The translations under genes were made by a program, and so were the position numbers. Positions 52,943-61,617 of a stretch of 64,000 nt of DNA are shown here, piece by piece. Location: positions 57,528 through 121,527 of the forward strand of contig JAHJLV010000009.1 in NCBI GenBank assembly GCA_018821535.1, in the 5' to 3' direction. Under the pieces are notes generated by a model. It did not search any database. It saw only the letters and a program-made list of their open reading frames with translations, and was not told the DNA's origin. The stretch is from Pseudomonadota bacterium (GTDB lineage Bacteria; Desulfobacterota; Desulfobacteria; Desulfobacterales; Desulfobacteraceae). How positions within the stretch are numbered: position 1 is the stretch's first letter; each line of letters starts with the position of its first letter.

Positions 52943-54393
52943 CATCCTCAGACACACATGATCAGCTTAAAAAACTTCCAGGCGTGGATTTTGTGCTTGA
53001 CCTGGCACAAAAAGACCCGCGATTTGCCCACATCCCCAGAACCGTTATTGTGGCGTGCACACGGAAGACCCTTGAGCATCTGCGCCAGAACATCCTGGCT
53101 GCGGCCGGCCCCAAAATCAATGACCCGGCAGATGACCGGACAGACCATCATATAGATGTCCAGACAGATGTTCAGACCATGCTGCTGGAAATTCTTAAAC
53201 TGTCAGAAAAAAAATTAAGCCCCAGGCTGGTCAATGTGATCAATGCCACCGGCGTTGTGCTGCATACCAATCTTGGCCGGGCACTGTTATGTGATGATGC
53301 CCTGGAAAACATCCAGACCATTGCCAGATCCTATTCCAATCTTGAATTCAAAATCCAGACAGGCAAACGCGGCATCCGGTATGAAGCTGTGGATGAACTG
53401 ATCTGCGAACTGACCGGCGCACAGAGCGCTGTTGTCGTCAACAACAATGCCGGTGCTGTATTGCTTGCATTAAATACCCTTGCCCAAAACACCCAGGTGA
53501 TTGTTTCAAGGGGGGAACTGGTTGAAATCGGCGGGTCTTTCAGAATCCCGGATGTCATGGAAAAAAGCGGGTGTATTTTAAAAGAGGTCGGGACAACAAA
53601 CCGAACCCATCTCAGAGATTATGAAAATGCGGTCAACGAAACCACAGGACTGCTTTTGAAAGTCCATGCCAGTAATTATAAAATTGAAGGGTTTACAGCA
53701 GCGGTCAGCTTAAAAGAACTGGTTGCCCTTGGAGAACAAAAAAATATTCCGGTCATGGAAGACCTGGGCTCAGGAACCTTGATTGATTTTTCAAAATACG
53801 GACTTGCCCCGGAACCCACCATCTGGGACTCTGTGAAATCCGGCGCTGACATCGTCACTTTCAGCGGAGATAAACTGCTGGGAGGTCCCCAGGCCGGCAT
53901 CATTGTGGGGAAAAAAGATGCCATTGCCAGAATCCGACAGAATCCATTAACCCGGGCCCTGAGAATTGATAAAATGACGCTGGCTGCCCTGGAATCAACC
54001 TTAAATCTTTACAGAGATGAAAAAAAAGCCATTCAAAAAATTCCCACCCTGAGAATGCTGACCATCTCTTTTGAAGATATCTGCACAAAAGCCGACACCC
54101 TGTTTAAACTCATTCAGGACAAAATCGGCGATGTTGCCCGTGTAACCCTTAAAGACATGACATCCCGACCCGGAGGAGGATCTTTTCCTGAACTCAAACT
54201 GCCGACCCGTTGTATTACCATCGAACCTTCAACGATTTCGGTTTCCCGGCTTGAGCAGGCCATGCGCCTCTCTGAAAACCGGATTATCGGAAGAATTGAA
54301 GACGATCAATATATTCTGGACCCCAGAACCATCCAAAACGGCCAGGAACCCCTTATTGCATCAACATTAGCCACTATACTGGTAAAAAAATGA
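52939..54393 (+). CDS. selA: L-seryl-tRNA(Sec) selenium transferase
   Basis: 484 residues. PLP enzyme that converts Ser-tRNA(Sec) to Sec-tRNA(Sec) using selenophosphate. Landmarks: N-terminal LPGVDFVLDL, VINATGVVLHTNLGRALL, YSNLEFKIQTGKRGIR, AVVVNNNAGAVLLALNTLA, EDLGSGTLIDFSKYGL, the PLP-Lys segment TFSGDKLLGGPQAGIIVG, and RPGGGSFPELKLPTRCI at the end. It shows that the organism makes selenoproteins. The usual neighbour selB is not next to it, and no tRNA-Sec was seen in the window. Coupled by overlaps to the CheD-HDOD gene before and the TPR gene after. Confidence 0.96.
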   Translation: MTSSDTHDQLKKLPGVDFVLDLAQKDPRFAHIPRTVIVACTRKTLEHLRQNILAAAGPKINDPADDRTDHHIDVQTDVQTMLLEILKLSEKKLSPRLVNVINATGVVLHTNLGRALLCDDALENIQTIARSYSNLEFKIQTGKRGIRYEAVDELICELTGAQSAVVVNNNAGAVLLALNTLAQNTQVIVSRGELVEIGGSFRIPDVMEKSGCILKEVGTTNRTHLRDYENAVNETTGLLLKVHASNYKIEGFTAAVSLKELVALGEQKNIPVMEDLGSGTLIDFSKYGLAPEPTIWDSVKSGADIVTFSGDKLLGGPQAGIIVGKKDAIARIRQNPLTRALRIDKMTLAALESTLNLYRDEKKAIQKIPTLRMLTISFEDICTKADTLFKLIQDKIGDVARVTLKDMTSRPGGGSFPELKLPTRCITIEPSTISVSRLEQAMRLSENRIIGRIEDDQYILDPRTIQNGQEPLIASTLATILVKK

Positions 54394-55613
54394 CCCTTAA
54401 ATTTTCCTCAAAAGAGATTCATTTTCTGAAAACCGATTCTGATGACTCAAGCATCAGCCCTCCTGAAACCTATTTCAGTGATATGCTTCTGGACAAACCC
54501 GTCCAGATTCAGGCGTTTGAAAAGCGGCTGTTAAAATCAGCCACACACACAGATCGTTTTTTATGTGCTGTCATTAAAATTTCCGCTGACCTGTCCGATA
54601 CGCTTGCTGAAAAAGCAAAAGGTACGGTTGAAGCCACTTTTGCTTCTTTCCTGGATCACGACAGGGGCATCTGGGAAAGTCTGAGTGATACGGCCTTTAC
54701 GCTGGCGTTCTGGGATTACACCAATGAAAAAAAAGCCTTTGAAACCCTTGTTTCCATAAAAGAGAAGATCCAGGCCTCCCTGAAAGCCGATATTCTCATG
54801 GGGGTTGCCCAGTTTCCGTTTCATACCTTTTCAAAGGTTGACACCTTTGCCAATGCACTGAAAGCCATTGACCATGCGGCCTTTTTCGGCCCCGATACCC
54901 TGACCCGTTTTGACGGAGTTTCCCTTAACATCAGCGCAGACCGGCTGTATCAGAATAACCTGTGTGAACTGGCCATCAAAGAATATCAAACCGGACTTGA
55001 AATCAGGCCAAACGATATCAACCTGATCAACAGTCTGGGCGTGTGTTACGGTGTCATGGGAGAGCTTGACAAGGCACTGGAACAGTTCAAAAAAGCCATG
55101 GAAATAAACCCGAATGAAATCATGGTCATCTACAATATGGGACTGCTGAGTAAAATCAACATGGATACGGATAAAGCCATTGTATATCTGAGAAAAGCAC
55201 ACGGCATCAGCAGCCAGGTTTTTGAGGTTGAACTCCTGCTGGCCCACCTGCTGGCCAGCAGACACAAGACAGATCAGGCACTTGTCCACCTGAAAACCGC
55301 AGAGCAGATCAATCCCAGGTCCGGGCTGGTTTTCAGAATGAAGGGCGATATTTATCTTGAAAAAAATCAGCCGGAAAAAGCGGCCCGGGCATTCAACAGC
55401 GCCATCAAACTGCACCCCTCCGATGCCGTATCATTATCCGGATATGCCAAATCCCTGGCACTTCAGGGAAAAAACCTGAAGATTGCACTGACTTTTGCAA
55501 AAAACAGCGTGGATCTTGAACCTGATAATAAAACATTTAAAAACCGCTTGAATTTCATCCAGACAAAAATTGAAGAAACCGCACCACCGGAACAGACCAC
55601 CAAAACCGCCTGA
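54390..55613 (+). CDS. TPR-repeat protein with degenerate cyclase-like N-terminal domain
   Basis: 407 residues, cytosolic. Residues 1-170 may be a worn GGDEF-like fold (FLCAVIKISADLSDTLAEKA, IWESLSDTAFTLAFWD, LMGVAQFPFHTF, ALKAIDHAAFFG) with no GGDEF motif, so no cyclase activity is expected. Residues about 180-390 hold at least five TPR units (CELAIKEYQTGLEIRPNDI, LDKALEQFKKAMEINPNEI, PEKAARAFNSAIKLHPSDA). It likely serves as a protein-binding scaffold. Start ATG overlaps the selA stop by four bases. A functional link to selenium metabolism is not evident. Confidence 0.8.
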   Translation: MTLKFSSKEIHFLKTDSDDSSISPPETYFSDMLLDKPVQIQAFEKRLLKSATHTDRFLCAVIKISADLSDTLAEKAKGTVEATFASFLDHDRGIWESLSDTAFTLAFWDYTNEKKAFETLVSIKEKIQASLKADILMGVAQFPFHTFSKVDTFANALKAIDHAAFFGPDTLTRFDGVSLNISADRLYQNNLCELAIKEYQTGLEIRPNDINLINSLGVCYGVMGELDKALEQFKKAMEINPNEIMVIYNMGLLSKINMDTDKAIVYLRKAHGISSQVFEVELLLAHLLASRHKTDQALVHLKTAEQINPRSGLVFRMKGDIYLEKNQPEKAARAFNSAIKLHPSDAVSLSGYAKSLALQGKNLKIALTFAKNSVDLEPDNKTFKNRLNFIQTKIEETAPPEQTTKTA

Positions 55614-55637
55614 CAGGAAAAAGAGACCCAAATATTC

Positions 55638-56219
55638 ATGAAACATATCATAAAAAAATGTGTGGAAGACAGCATCCGGACAAAACAGATCTTTTTTGAA
55701 CAAAATATTGAACGCATAGAATCCTGCGCAGTCCTCATGGCCAGAACGTTTGAACAGGGCAAAAAAATTTTGTTGTTCGGCAATGGTGGAAGTGCCGCAG
55801 ACTGCCAGCATATTGCAGCAGAATTCATCAACCGGTTCCAGATGGAAAGACGTCCGCTTCCCGGCCTTGCCCTGACCACGGACACCTCGGTGATCACCAG
55901 TATCGGCAATGATTATTCATACGAGGATATATTTTTAAAGCAGATCCAGGCCCTGGGACAAAAAGGAGATATTGCTCTGGGGATTTCCACGTCCGGCAAT
56001 TCGCCAAACGTGGTCAAAGCCATGATCCAGGCAAAACAGATGGGACTTGTCACTCTGGGTCTGTCCGGGAATAAGGGAAAATTAAAAGATATCAGCGACA
56101 TCGCCTTTTGTGTGGACTGTGATACCACCGCAAGAATTCAGGAGGTTCATATTCTTCTGGCGCATATCCTGTGCGATCTGACAGAAAGGATTCTATTTGA
56201 TGACACATCCAAATCATAA
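55638..56219 (+). CDS. gmhA: SIS-domain sedoheptulose-7-phosphate isomerase (GmhA-like)
   Basis: 193 residues. Converts sedoheptulose 7-phosphate to heptose 7-phosphate for lipopolysaccharide core. Typical GmhA segments: FGNGGSAADCQHIAAEFINRF, PGLALTTDTSVITSIGNDYSYEDIF, GISTSGNSPNVVKAMIQAK and the C-terminal VHILLAHILCDLTE. The other ADP-heptose genes are not adjacent. It overlaps the deoxyhypusine-synthase-like gene by 20 bases, a long overlap that indicates coupling. The family is certain; the substrate is the usual one for this subfamily. Confidence 0.88.
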   Translation: MKHIIKKCVEDSIRTKQIFFEQNIERIESCAVLMARTFEQGKKILLFGNGGSAADCQHIAAEFINRFQMERRPLPGLALTTDTSVITSIGNDYSYEDIFLKQIQALGQKGDIALGISTSGNSPNVVKAMIQAKQMGLVTLGLSGNKGKLKDISDIAFCVDCDTTARIQEVHILLAHILCDLTERILFDDTSKS

Positions 56220-57162
56220 GCCCTCGAATTATAAGAACCTGGATTATTCAAAGCTTGTGACCTATTCCATCAAGGATCGGCACAGCACTGTCAATATCAA
56301 GGACTTTTCAACACCCTGGAAAAAAAACGGCAGTTTTAATGATTTTTTAGATACCCTTCCTGCCATCCTGGCCGGCAATGATCTTCGAGCGGTCATCAGC
56401 GCCATCAGCAAAGCTGCAAAAACCGGCAAGCCGGTATGTTTTGCCATGGGAGGCCATGTCATCAAAACCGGGATGTCCCCCATTATCATTGACCTGATGA
56501 GAAAAAAGATATTCACCCTGATTGCCATGAACGGATCAGGCATTATTCATGATCTGGAAACCGCCCTCACCGGCGGCACATCCGAAGATGTGGCCCGATC
56601 CATCGGTGATGGAAGTTTTGGCATGGCAAAGGAAACATCCGCCTTTATCAACCAGGCCATAAAAGATGCCAAAAGCCAATCCATCGGACTTGGCAGGGCT
56701 GTGGGGAACATGATTTTAAAAGAAAACCTGGATTTTAAGGATAAAAGCCTGACCGCCTCCGGTGCCCAGCTTGATATTCCCGTCACGGTTCATGTGGCCA
56801 TTGGCACAGATATTGTTCATATGCATCCGGAATTTGATGCTGCTGCCTGCGGTGCCGCTTCATACCAGGACTTCAAGGAATTTTCATCCCATATTGCAGA
56901 TCTTGAAAACGGGGTATTTATGAATGCCGGTTCTGCCGTGATTCTGCCGGAAGTCTTTTTAAAAGCCATCACCCTGGTCAGAAACCTGGGGCATAGGGTC
57001 AATGATTTTACCACTGTCAATCTTGATTTCATCCGGCATTACCGCCCCATGACCAATGTGGTCAACCGTCCCACACTCGGAAAAGGAAAAGGCTACAGCA
57101 TTGTCGGTCATCATGAGATATTAATCCCCCTGATTGCCGCCGGGGTTATTGAATCGTTTTAA
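56200..57162 (+). CDS. Deoxyhypusine synthase-like protein
   Basis: 320 residues from the ATG at 56200 (AAAGGA nine bases upstream). The fold follows deoxyhypusine synthase: VCFAMGGHVIKTGMSPIIIDL, MNGSGIIHDLETALTGGTSED, VHVAIGTDIVHMHPEFDAAACG, VFMNAGSAVILPEVFLKAI. The lysine that forms the covalent intermediate in the eukaryotic enzyme, in a SWGK-type segment, has no clear counterpart; that region reads SYQDFKEFSSHI. Bacteria lack eIF5A, so the role must differ. Homologues of this type occur in many bacteria with no proven function, and some related ones make homospermidine. Confidence 0.82.
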   Translation: MTHPNHKPSNYKNLDYSKLVTYSIKDRHSTVNIKDFSTPWKKNGSFNDFLDTLPAILAGNDLRAVISAISKAAKTGKPVCFAMGGHVIKTGMSPIIIDLMRKKIFTLIAMNGSGIIHDLETALTGGTSEDVARSIGDGSFGMAKETSAFINQAIKDAKSQSIGLGRAVGNMILKENLDFKDKSLTASGAQLDIPVTVHVAIGTDIVHMHPEFDAAACGAASYQDFKEFSSHIADLENGVFMNAGSAVILPEVFLKAITLVRNLGHRVNDFTTVNLDFIRHYRPMTNVVNRPTLGKGKGYSIVGHHEILIPLIAAGVIESF

Positions 57163-57218
57163 AACAGAAGATGACAATTGCCCGCCTTGGTTGATTCGCA
57201 GCGATGGTTACGATTCTC

Positions 57219-57247
57219 TTGACAATCCCTGTTCAATAAAATAACAT
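57219..57247 (+). promoter_or_regulatory. Candidate promoter of the AbiE operon
   Basis: TTGACA (57219-57224), 17-base spacer, TAACAT (57242-57247), 45 bases before abiEi. The -35 is perfect and the -10 weak. Confidence 0.45.
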
Positions 57248-57291
57248 CCAACCAGTAAGTCCAATATTTTAGACATATCGGTTGAAATTTT

Positions 57292-57909
57292 ATGAAAAAT
57301 TTAATTCAATTGCCTGCAGAATTTGATTACAATTTACTGCTGTATGCATTAAGGGAATACAAAAAGCCAAGAGACAAGATCAGGGGGCTGATCAAAAGCA
57401 AGGATATTGTCAAGGTTAAAAAGGGGATTTATGTGCTGGGCAAAGCGTATAATAAGCCTTATAACAAATTTATCCTGGCAAATCTGATCTATGGGCCGTC
57501 TTACATCACCGCCCAAACTGCACTGGCATTCTGGAACATGATACCGGAAAGAGTTGAATTAATTATCAGCATGACCACGAAACGAAAGAAACAATTTGAA
57601 ACCCCGGTGGGCTGCTTTTCTTATCTGTATTGTCCCCGGAAAGCATTCCATATCGGGGTTCAGCTTGAAGATGCAGGGGATCAAAAAAAATTTTTAATTG
57701 CTTGCCCTGAAAAAGCGCTGTGCGATTTGACAGCCATGCAGACGCATATTTCAACACATGGACAAATGGAGGAATTCCTCGAGTTGTTGCGGCTGGATGA
57801 CAGTGCTGTTAAAAAGTTTGATTTGTCTTTATTGGAAGAAATCAGGGCCGGGTATCGAAGGCAAAGCATAAAACTGCTCATTGATTGTTTAAAGGAAAAT
57901 CATGTTTGA
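57292..57909 (+). CDS. AbiEi-family antitoxin/transcriptional repressor
   Basis: 205 residues. It has an N-terminal winged-helix half (LPAEFDYNLLLYALREYKKP, IKSKDIVKVKKGIYVLGKAY) and the AbiEi C-terminal domain (GPSYITAQTALAFWNMIPER, ISMTTKRKKQFETPVGCF, IACPEKALCDLTAMQ). AbiEi proteins repress their operon and oppose the AbiEii toxin without direct binding, hence type IV. The gene pair is more AT-rich than the neighbours (frequent TTG, TTT and AAA codons), which suggests transfer. It overlaps the toxin gene by eight bases. Confidence 0.88.
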   Translation: MKNLIQLPAEFDYNLLLYALREYKKPRDKIRGLIKSKDIVKVKKGIYVLGKAYNKPYNKFILANLIYGPSYITAQTALAFWNMIPERVELIISMTTKRKKQFETPVGCFSYLYCPRKAFHIGVQLEDAGDQKKFLIACPEKALCDLTAMQTHISTHGQMEEFLELLRLDDSAVKKFDLSLLEEIRAGYRRQSIKLLIDCLKENHV

Positions 57910-58786
57910 TAAAAAAATTGAACAAATGCTAAACAGATATGAATTGCATACAATTCATGACCATGAGAATGCCCTGAAAGAAATCATACAGGAAATTGTC
58001 CTGCTTGGTTTATGGCGATCAAAATTTTATGAAAAGGCTGTTTTTTATGGCGGAAGTGCATTAAGGATTTTATATAAACTGGATCGTTTTTCCGAGGATC
58101 TGGATTTTTCATTAATTCAGCCGGAAAAAGGCTTTAACATTAAAAAATATCTTGGCGCGGTTCAATCAGAACTGAAATTATGGGGTTTTGAAACGTCAAC
58201 AGAAGAAAAAAGCAAAAAGAATAAAAGCACGATTGATTCGGCTTTCATTAAAGCAAACACATTGATCCATCTGTTAAAAATTGATTTAAATTTGAAAACC
58301 CATAAAAATGCTGTGATCAAAATCAAATTGGAAATTGATCAGGACCCGGCCATCGGGTTTAGCAGTGAATTAAAATATCATCTTCACCCCATCCCGTTTA
58401 CAGTTAAAACCATGGCTCTGCCCAGTTTGTTTGCCGGGAAAATGCATGCATTGTTATGCCGGACAAAAAGAACCAATATCAAGGGCCGGGACTGGTATGA
58501 TTTAATCTGGTTTGTGAAAAACACCATCCCATGTGATTTGAATTACCTTGCCAATAAAATGGTACAAACCGGCCATCTTGATTCATCTTTGAAGCTGACC
58601 AGAAAAATGTTTGTCGAACTCATCTGCGAAAAAATAAAAGAGATTGATTTTGATATGGCCAGAAAAGACGTGGAACCCTTTATAAAAAATTCAGAAAAAA
58701 GAGACGAGCTAAGTCTTTGGTCTCCTGCTTTTTTTTCCGATTACCTGGTTCAGGAAATTGAGGTTTTAACAAATCCTGCAGACTGA
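57902..58786 (+). CDS. AbiEii-family nucleotidyltransferase toxin
   Basis: 294 residues of the DNA polymerase beta-type nucleotidyltransferase superfamily. The active-site strand is YGGSALRILYKLDRFSEDLDFSL (GS, then DxD), followed by KMHALLCRTKRTNIKGRDWYDLIWFV, the C-terminal KG.D.YD hallmark of AbiEii. Members of this family halt growth, in characterised cases by modifying tRNA ends, and can protect against phages. Partner of the preceding antitoxin gene. AT-rich composition as there. Confidence 0.9.
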   Translation: MFDKKIEQMLNRYELHTIHDHENALKEIIQEIVLLGLWRSKFYEKAVFYGGSALRILYKLDRFSEDLDFSLIQPEKGFNIKKYLGAVQSELKLWGFETSTEEKSKKNKSTIDSAFIKANTLIHLLKIDLNLKTHKNAVIKIKLEIDQDPAIGFSSELKYHLHPIPFTVKTMALPSLFAGKMHALLCRTKRTNIKGRDWYDLIWFVKNTIPCDLNYLANKMVQTGHLDSSLKLTRKMFVELICEKIKEIDFDMARKDVEPFIKNSEKRDELSLWSPAFFSDYLVQEIEVLTNPAD

Positions 58787-58820
58787 GACAGCGATTACAC
58801 CCGCCTAAAAAAATACAGAC

Positions 58821-58849
58821 TTGAAAATCCACCATTAAATCATTATATT
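58821..58849 (+). promoter_or_regulatory. Sigma-70 promoter of the fmdB-hemC-cobA/hemD-moaA run
   Basis: TTGAAA (58821-58826), 17-base spacer, TATATT (58844-58849), 39 bases upstream of the first gene. It is close to consensus and is the only good promoter before moaA. Confidence 0.65.
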
Positions 58850-58887
58850 GGTTTGTTTATTAATCTAAAAAAGCATGGGGTTAGAAA

Positions 58888-59133
58888 ATGCCAATATATG
58901 AATACAACTGCAATGCCTGCAGCAATAGATTTGAAACACTGGTCATTGGAGGGGACACGCCCAAATGTCCGTCCTGTGACAGCAAGGATCTGTCCCGGCT
59001 GATGTCTGCCTGCGGATTCATTTCAAAATCCTCTGTCCCCGGCGGCGGTGCGCCTCAGATTAAATCCTCTGCCGGCGCTTCCGGGTGCGGCACCTGTTCT
59101 TCTTCCAATTGTTCTTCCTGCGGAATCGGATAA
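58888..59133 (+). CDS. FmdB-type zinc ribbon protein
   Basis: 81 residues. The N-terminal zinc ribbon MPIYEYNCNACSNRFETLV, then CPSCDSKDLSRLMS, is the FmdB/PSPA-regulatory family signature (CxxC...CxxC). The tail is Gly/Ser/Cys-rich (SGCGTCSSSNCSSCGIG), which is common in this family in deltaproteobacteria. It may regulate or bind metal; no precise function is known. First gene behind the promoter at 58821-58849; hemC starts six bases after its stop. Confidence 0.88.
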   Translation: MPIYEYNCNACSNRFETLVIGGDTPKCPSCDSKDLSRLMSACGFISKSSVPGGGAPQIKSSAGASGCGTCSSSNCSSCGIG

Positions 59134-59138
59134 AATTT

Positions 59139-60071
59139 ATGAAAAAAAATATTGTTATCGGTACCCGGGGAAGCCAGCTTGCCTTGTGGCAGGCCAATTT
59201 TATCAAATCAGAAATTGAAAAACTGTTTCCTGATTTAACCGTTGCGCTCAATATCATCAAAACCACGGGGGATCAGATCACAGACCGCCCGCTGGCCATG
59301 GTGGGCGGCAAAGGCCTTTTTGTCAAGGAAATTGAAACTGCCCTGCTGAACAACGAAATTGATATTGCCGTGCACAGCATGAAGGATATGCCCGGCACGT
59401 TGCCGGACGGGTTAATGATTGGCGCTGTTCCCAAAAGGGAAAACCCGCTGGATGTGCTCATCTCAAGGGACAAAAGCCTTCTGGCGAATTATAAAAAAGG
59501 TGCAAAAGTCGGCACATCAAGTCTCAGGCGCGCCTCCCAGATCAAACATCTGCGACCGGATGTCACCATTGCAGATATCAGGGGCAATCTGGACACCCGG
59601 ATCAAAAAGCTCAAATCCGGGGAGTACGATGCCATTGTTCTTGCTGCAGCCGGACTGAGACGGCTGGGACTTGAAGAAGAAATCACCGAATATCTGGATG
59701 AATCCATCATGACCCCTGCAGTGGGCCAGGGTGCCTTGTGCATTGAAACCCGGAAAAATGATGCGGATATTGCCATGATCATGCAGAAACTCAACCATCC
59801 GGACACTCAGGTATGCGTGACCGGTGAACGTGCATTCTTAAAAGAAATTGAAGGCTCCTGCCATATCCCGGTGGCCTGTTTTGCAAAAATCAAGGATAAT
59901 ATCGTCAGCATGATGGCGGTGGTGGCATCTGTGGATGGGAACACAATGGTCAAGGAGTATGCCATTTCTCCGGTTGATCAGGTGGAAGAATCCGGCCGGG
60001 AACTTGCCAGACTGGTTCTTGAAAAAGGCGGGAAAACCATATTGGAGCAGTTAAAGACACATGACAAATAA
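59139..60071 (+). CDS. hemC: Hydroxymethylbilane synthase (porphobilinogen deaminase)
   Basis: 310 residues. Joins four porphobilinogens into hydroxymethylbilane. Landmarks: IVIGTRGSQLALWQANFI, HSMKDMPGTLPDGL, KVGTSSLRRASQIKHLRPD and the dipyrromethane cofactor attachment Cys241 in EGSCHIPVACF. The start at 59139 gives the family N-terminus; an earlier in-frame ATG (59085) lies inside fmdB. It overlaps cobA/hemD by eleven bases. Confidence 0.96.
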   Translation: MKKNIVIGTRGSQLALWQANFIKSEIEKLFPDLTVALNIIKTTGDQITDRPLAMVGGKGLFVKEIETALLNNEIDIAVHSMKDMPGTLPDGLMIGAVPKRENPLDVLISRDKSLLANYKKGAKVGTSSLRRASQIKHLRPDVTIADIRGNLDTRIKKLKSGEYDAIVLAAAGLRRLGLEEEITEYLDESIMTPAVGQGALCIETRKNDADIAMIMQKLNHPDTQVCVTGERAFLKEIEGSCHIPVACFAKIKDNIVSMMAVVASVDGNTMVKEYAISPVDQVEESGRELARLVLEKGGKTILEQLKTHDK

Positions 60072-61593
60072 AACAGGAAAAGTATATCTGATCGGTGCAG
60101 GCCCCGGAGATCCGGGTCTTTTAACCATAAAGGCAAAAGAATGCATAGAAGCGGCCGATGTTGTGGTCTATGACTATCTTGCAGCCCCTTTTCTGCTCAA
60201 TTACGCCAGAAAGGATGCACAGATTATTTATGTGGGGAAAAAAGGCGGCGATCACACCCTGACCCAGGACAAGATCAACCAGCTTTTAGTGGACAAAGCC
60301 AAAGAAGGATTTGATGTGGCACGGCTCAAAGGCGGCGACCCCTTTGTTTTCGGCAGGGGTGGAGAAGAAGCCCAGATGCTCTTAAGCCAGGGGGTTTCCT
60401 ATGAAGTGGTTCCCGGTGTCACCTCGGCCATATCTGCGCCGGCCTATGCAGGGATTCCTGTGACCCACAGGGATCACACCTCTTTTGTGTCCTTTATCAC
60501 CGGACATGAAGACCCTACCAAAAAAGATTCCAGCATGCAGTGGGATATATTTGCCAAATCAGATGCCACCCTTGTTTTTTTAATGGGGGTAAAAAATCTG
60601 GCAAATATTACAAAAAACCTTATGGAAAACGGGAAAGCAAAAGATACCCCGGTTGCCCTTGTCAGATGGGGAACCACCGCAAAACAGCAAACTGTTACCG
60701 GAACCCTTGAAACCATTGTTGATGAGGTTAATAAGGCCGGGCTGAAATCCCCGGCGATCATTGTCATCGGCCATGTGGTGTCTTTGCGGGAAGAACTGGC
60801 CTGGTTTGACAACCGGCCTTTGTTTGGAAAAAGAATTGTCATCACCCGGGCCCGGGCCCAGGCAAGCAATCTGGTATCTGCCTTATCAAAACTGGGGGCC
60901 CAGTGCATTGAAATTCCCACCATTGAAATTGCCCCTCCACAGGATATTGAACCCCTGAAACGCACCATTGAAAATATTAAAAATTATGACTGGCTGGTCT
61001 TCACCAGTGTAAACGGTGTAAAATTTTTCTTTGATACCCTGTATGACATGGGAAAGGATGTTCGGGTACTGGGTCATCTTCAATTTGCATGCATTGGCCC
61101 GGTTACAAAAGAACGCTTGCGAGATCACGGGATTGTCAGTGATATCCTGCCGGAAACCTATCGTGCCGAAAGCGTGGTTGATGCGTTTTCAGGTGTTGAC
61201 ATTAAAAATAAAAACGTATTGCTCCCCAGGGCAAAAATGGCCCGGACCATTCTTCCTGAAGAACTCACCAGAATGGGTGCCAGGGTAGATGAAGTCACGG
61301 CTTATGAAACCCGGATAAATGAAGATGGAAAACAGGAACTGATATCTTTGCTGGAGGACAGACAGATTGATGCGGTCACCTTTACCAGTTCTTCAACGGT
61401 TTCCAATTTCATGTCCCTGCTGGAATCCTGTGACAGCAGGAAACTGTTGAGTGATGTTCTCATTGCCAGTATCGGACCGGTGACCTCGGACACGGCCGTG
61501 TCTCTTGGAATCAAACCGGATATTGAGGCGGTGGACTATACCATTCCCGGCCTTGTGGATGTGCTGCTCAAGCATTATTCATCCACAAACTGA
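60061..61593 (+). CDS. Fused uroporphyrinogen-III C-methyltransferase and uroporphyrinogen-III synthase
   Basis: 510 residues, a two-enzyme fusion. Residues 1-245 are the SAM-dependent methyltransferase (VYLIGAGPGDPGLLTIKA, ARLKGGDPFVFGRGGEEAQ, TSFVSFITGHEDPTK, VALVRWGTTAKQQTVTGTL) that makes precorrin-2 for sirohaem and cobalamin. Residues about 255-505 are HemD (RIVITRARAQASNLVSALSK, WLVFTSVNGVKFFFDTL, DAVTFTSSSTVSNFMSLL), which cyclises hydroxymethylbilane. The fusion is frequent in clostridia and deltaproteobacteria. With hemC it turns porphobilinogen into precorrin-2, the branch point for sirohaem (sulfite reductase) and corrinoids. Confidence 0.95.
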   Translation: MTNKTGKVYLIGAGPGDPGLLTIKAKECIEAADVVVYDYLAAPFLLNYARKDAQIIYVGKKGGDHTLTQDKINQLLVDKAKEGFDVARLKGGDPFVFGRGGEEAQMLLSQGVSYEVVPGVTSAISAPAYAGIPVTHRDHTSFVSFITGHEDPTKKDSSMQWDIFAKSDATLVFLMGVKNLANITKNLMENGKAKDTPVALVRWGTTAKQQTVTGTLETIVDEVNKAGLKSPAIIVIGHVVSLREELAWFDNRPLFGKRIVITRARAQASNLVSALSKLGAQCIEIPTIEIAPPQDIEPLKRTIENIKNYDWLVFTSVNGVKFFFDTLYDMGKDVRVLGHLQFACIGPVTKERLRDHGIVSDILPETYRAESVVDAFSGVDIKNKNVLLPRAKMARTILPEELTRMGARVDEVTAYETRINEDGKQELISLLEDRQIDAVTFTSSSTVSNFMSLLESCDSRKLLSDVLIASIGPVTSDTAVSLGIKPDIEAVDYTIPGLVDVLLKHYSSTN

Positions 61594-61617
61594 GGCGGGT
61601 ATGACGCGACCCTGTTC

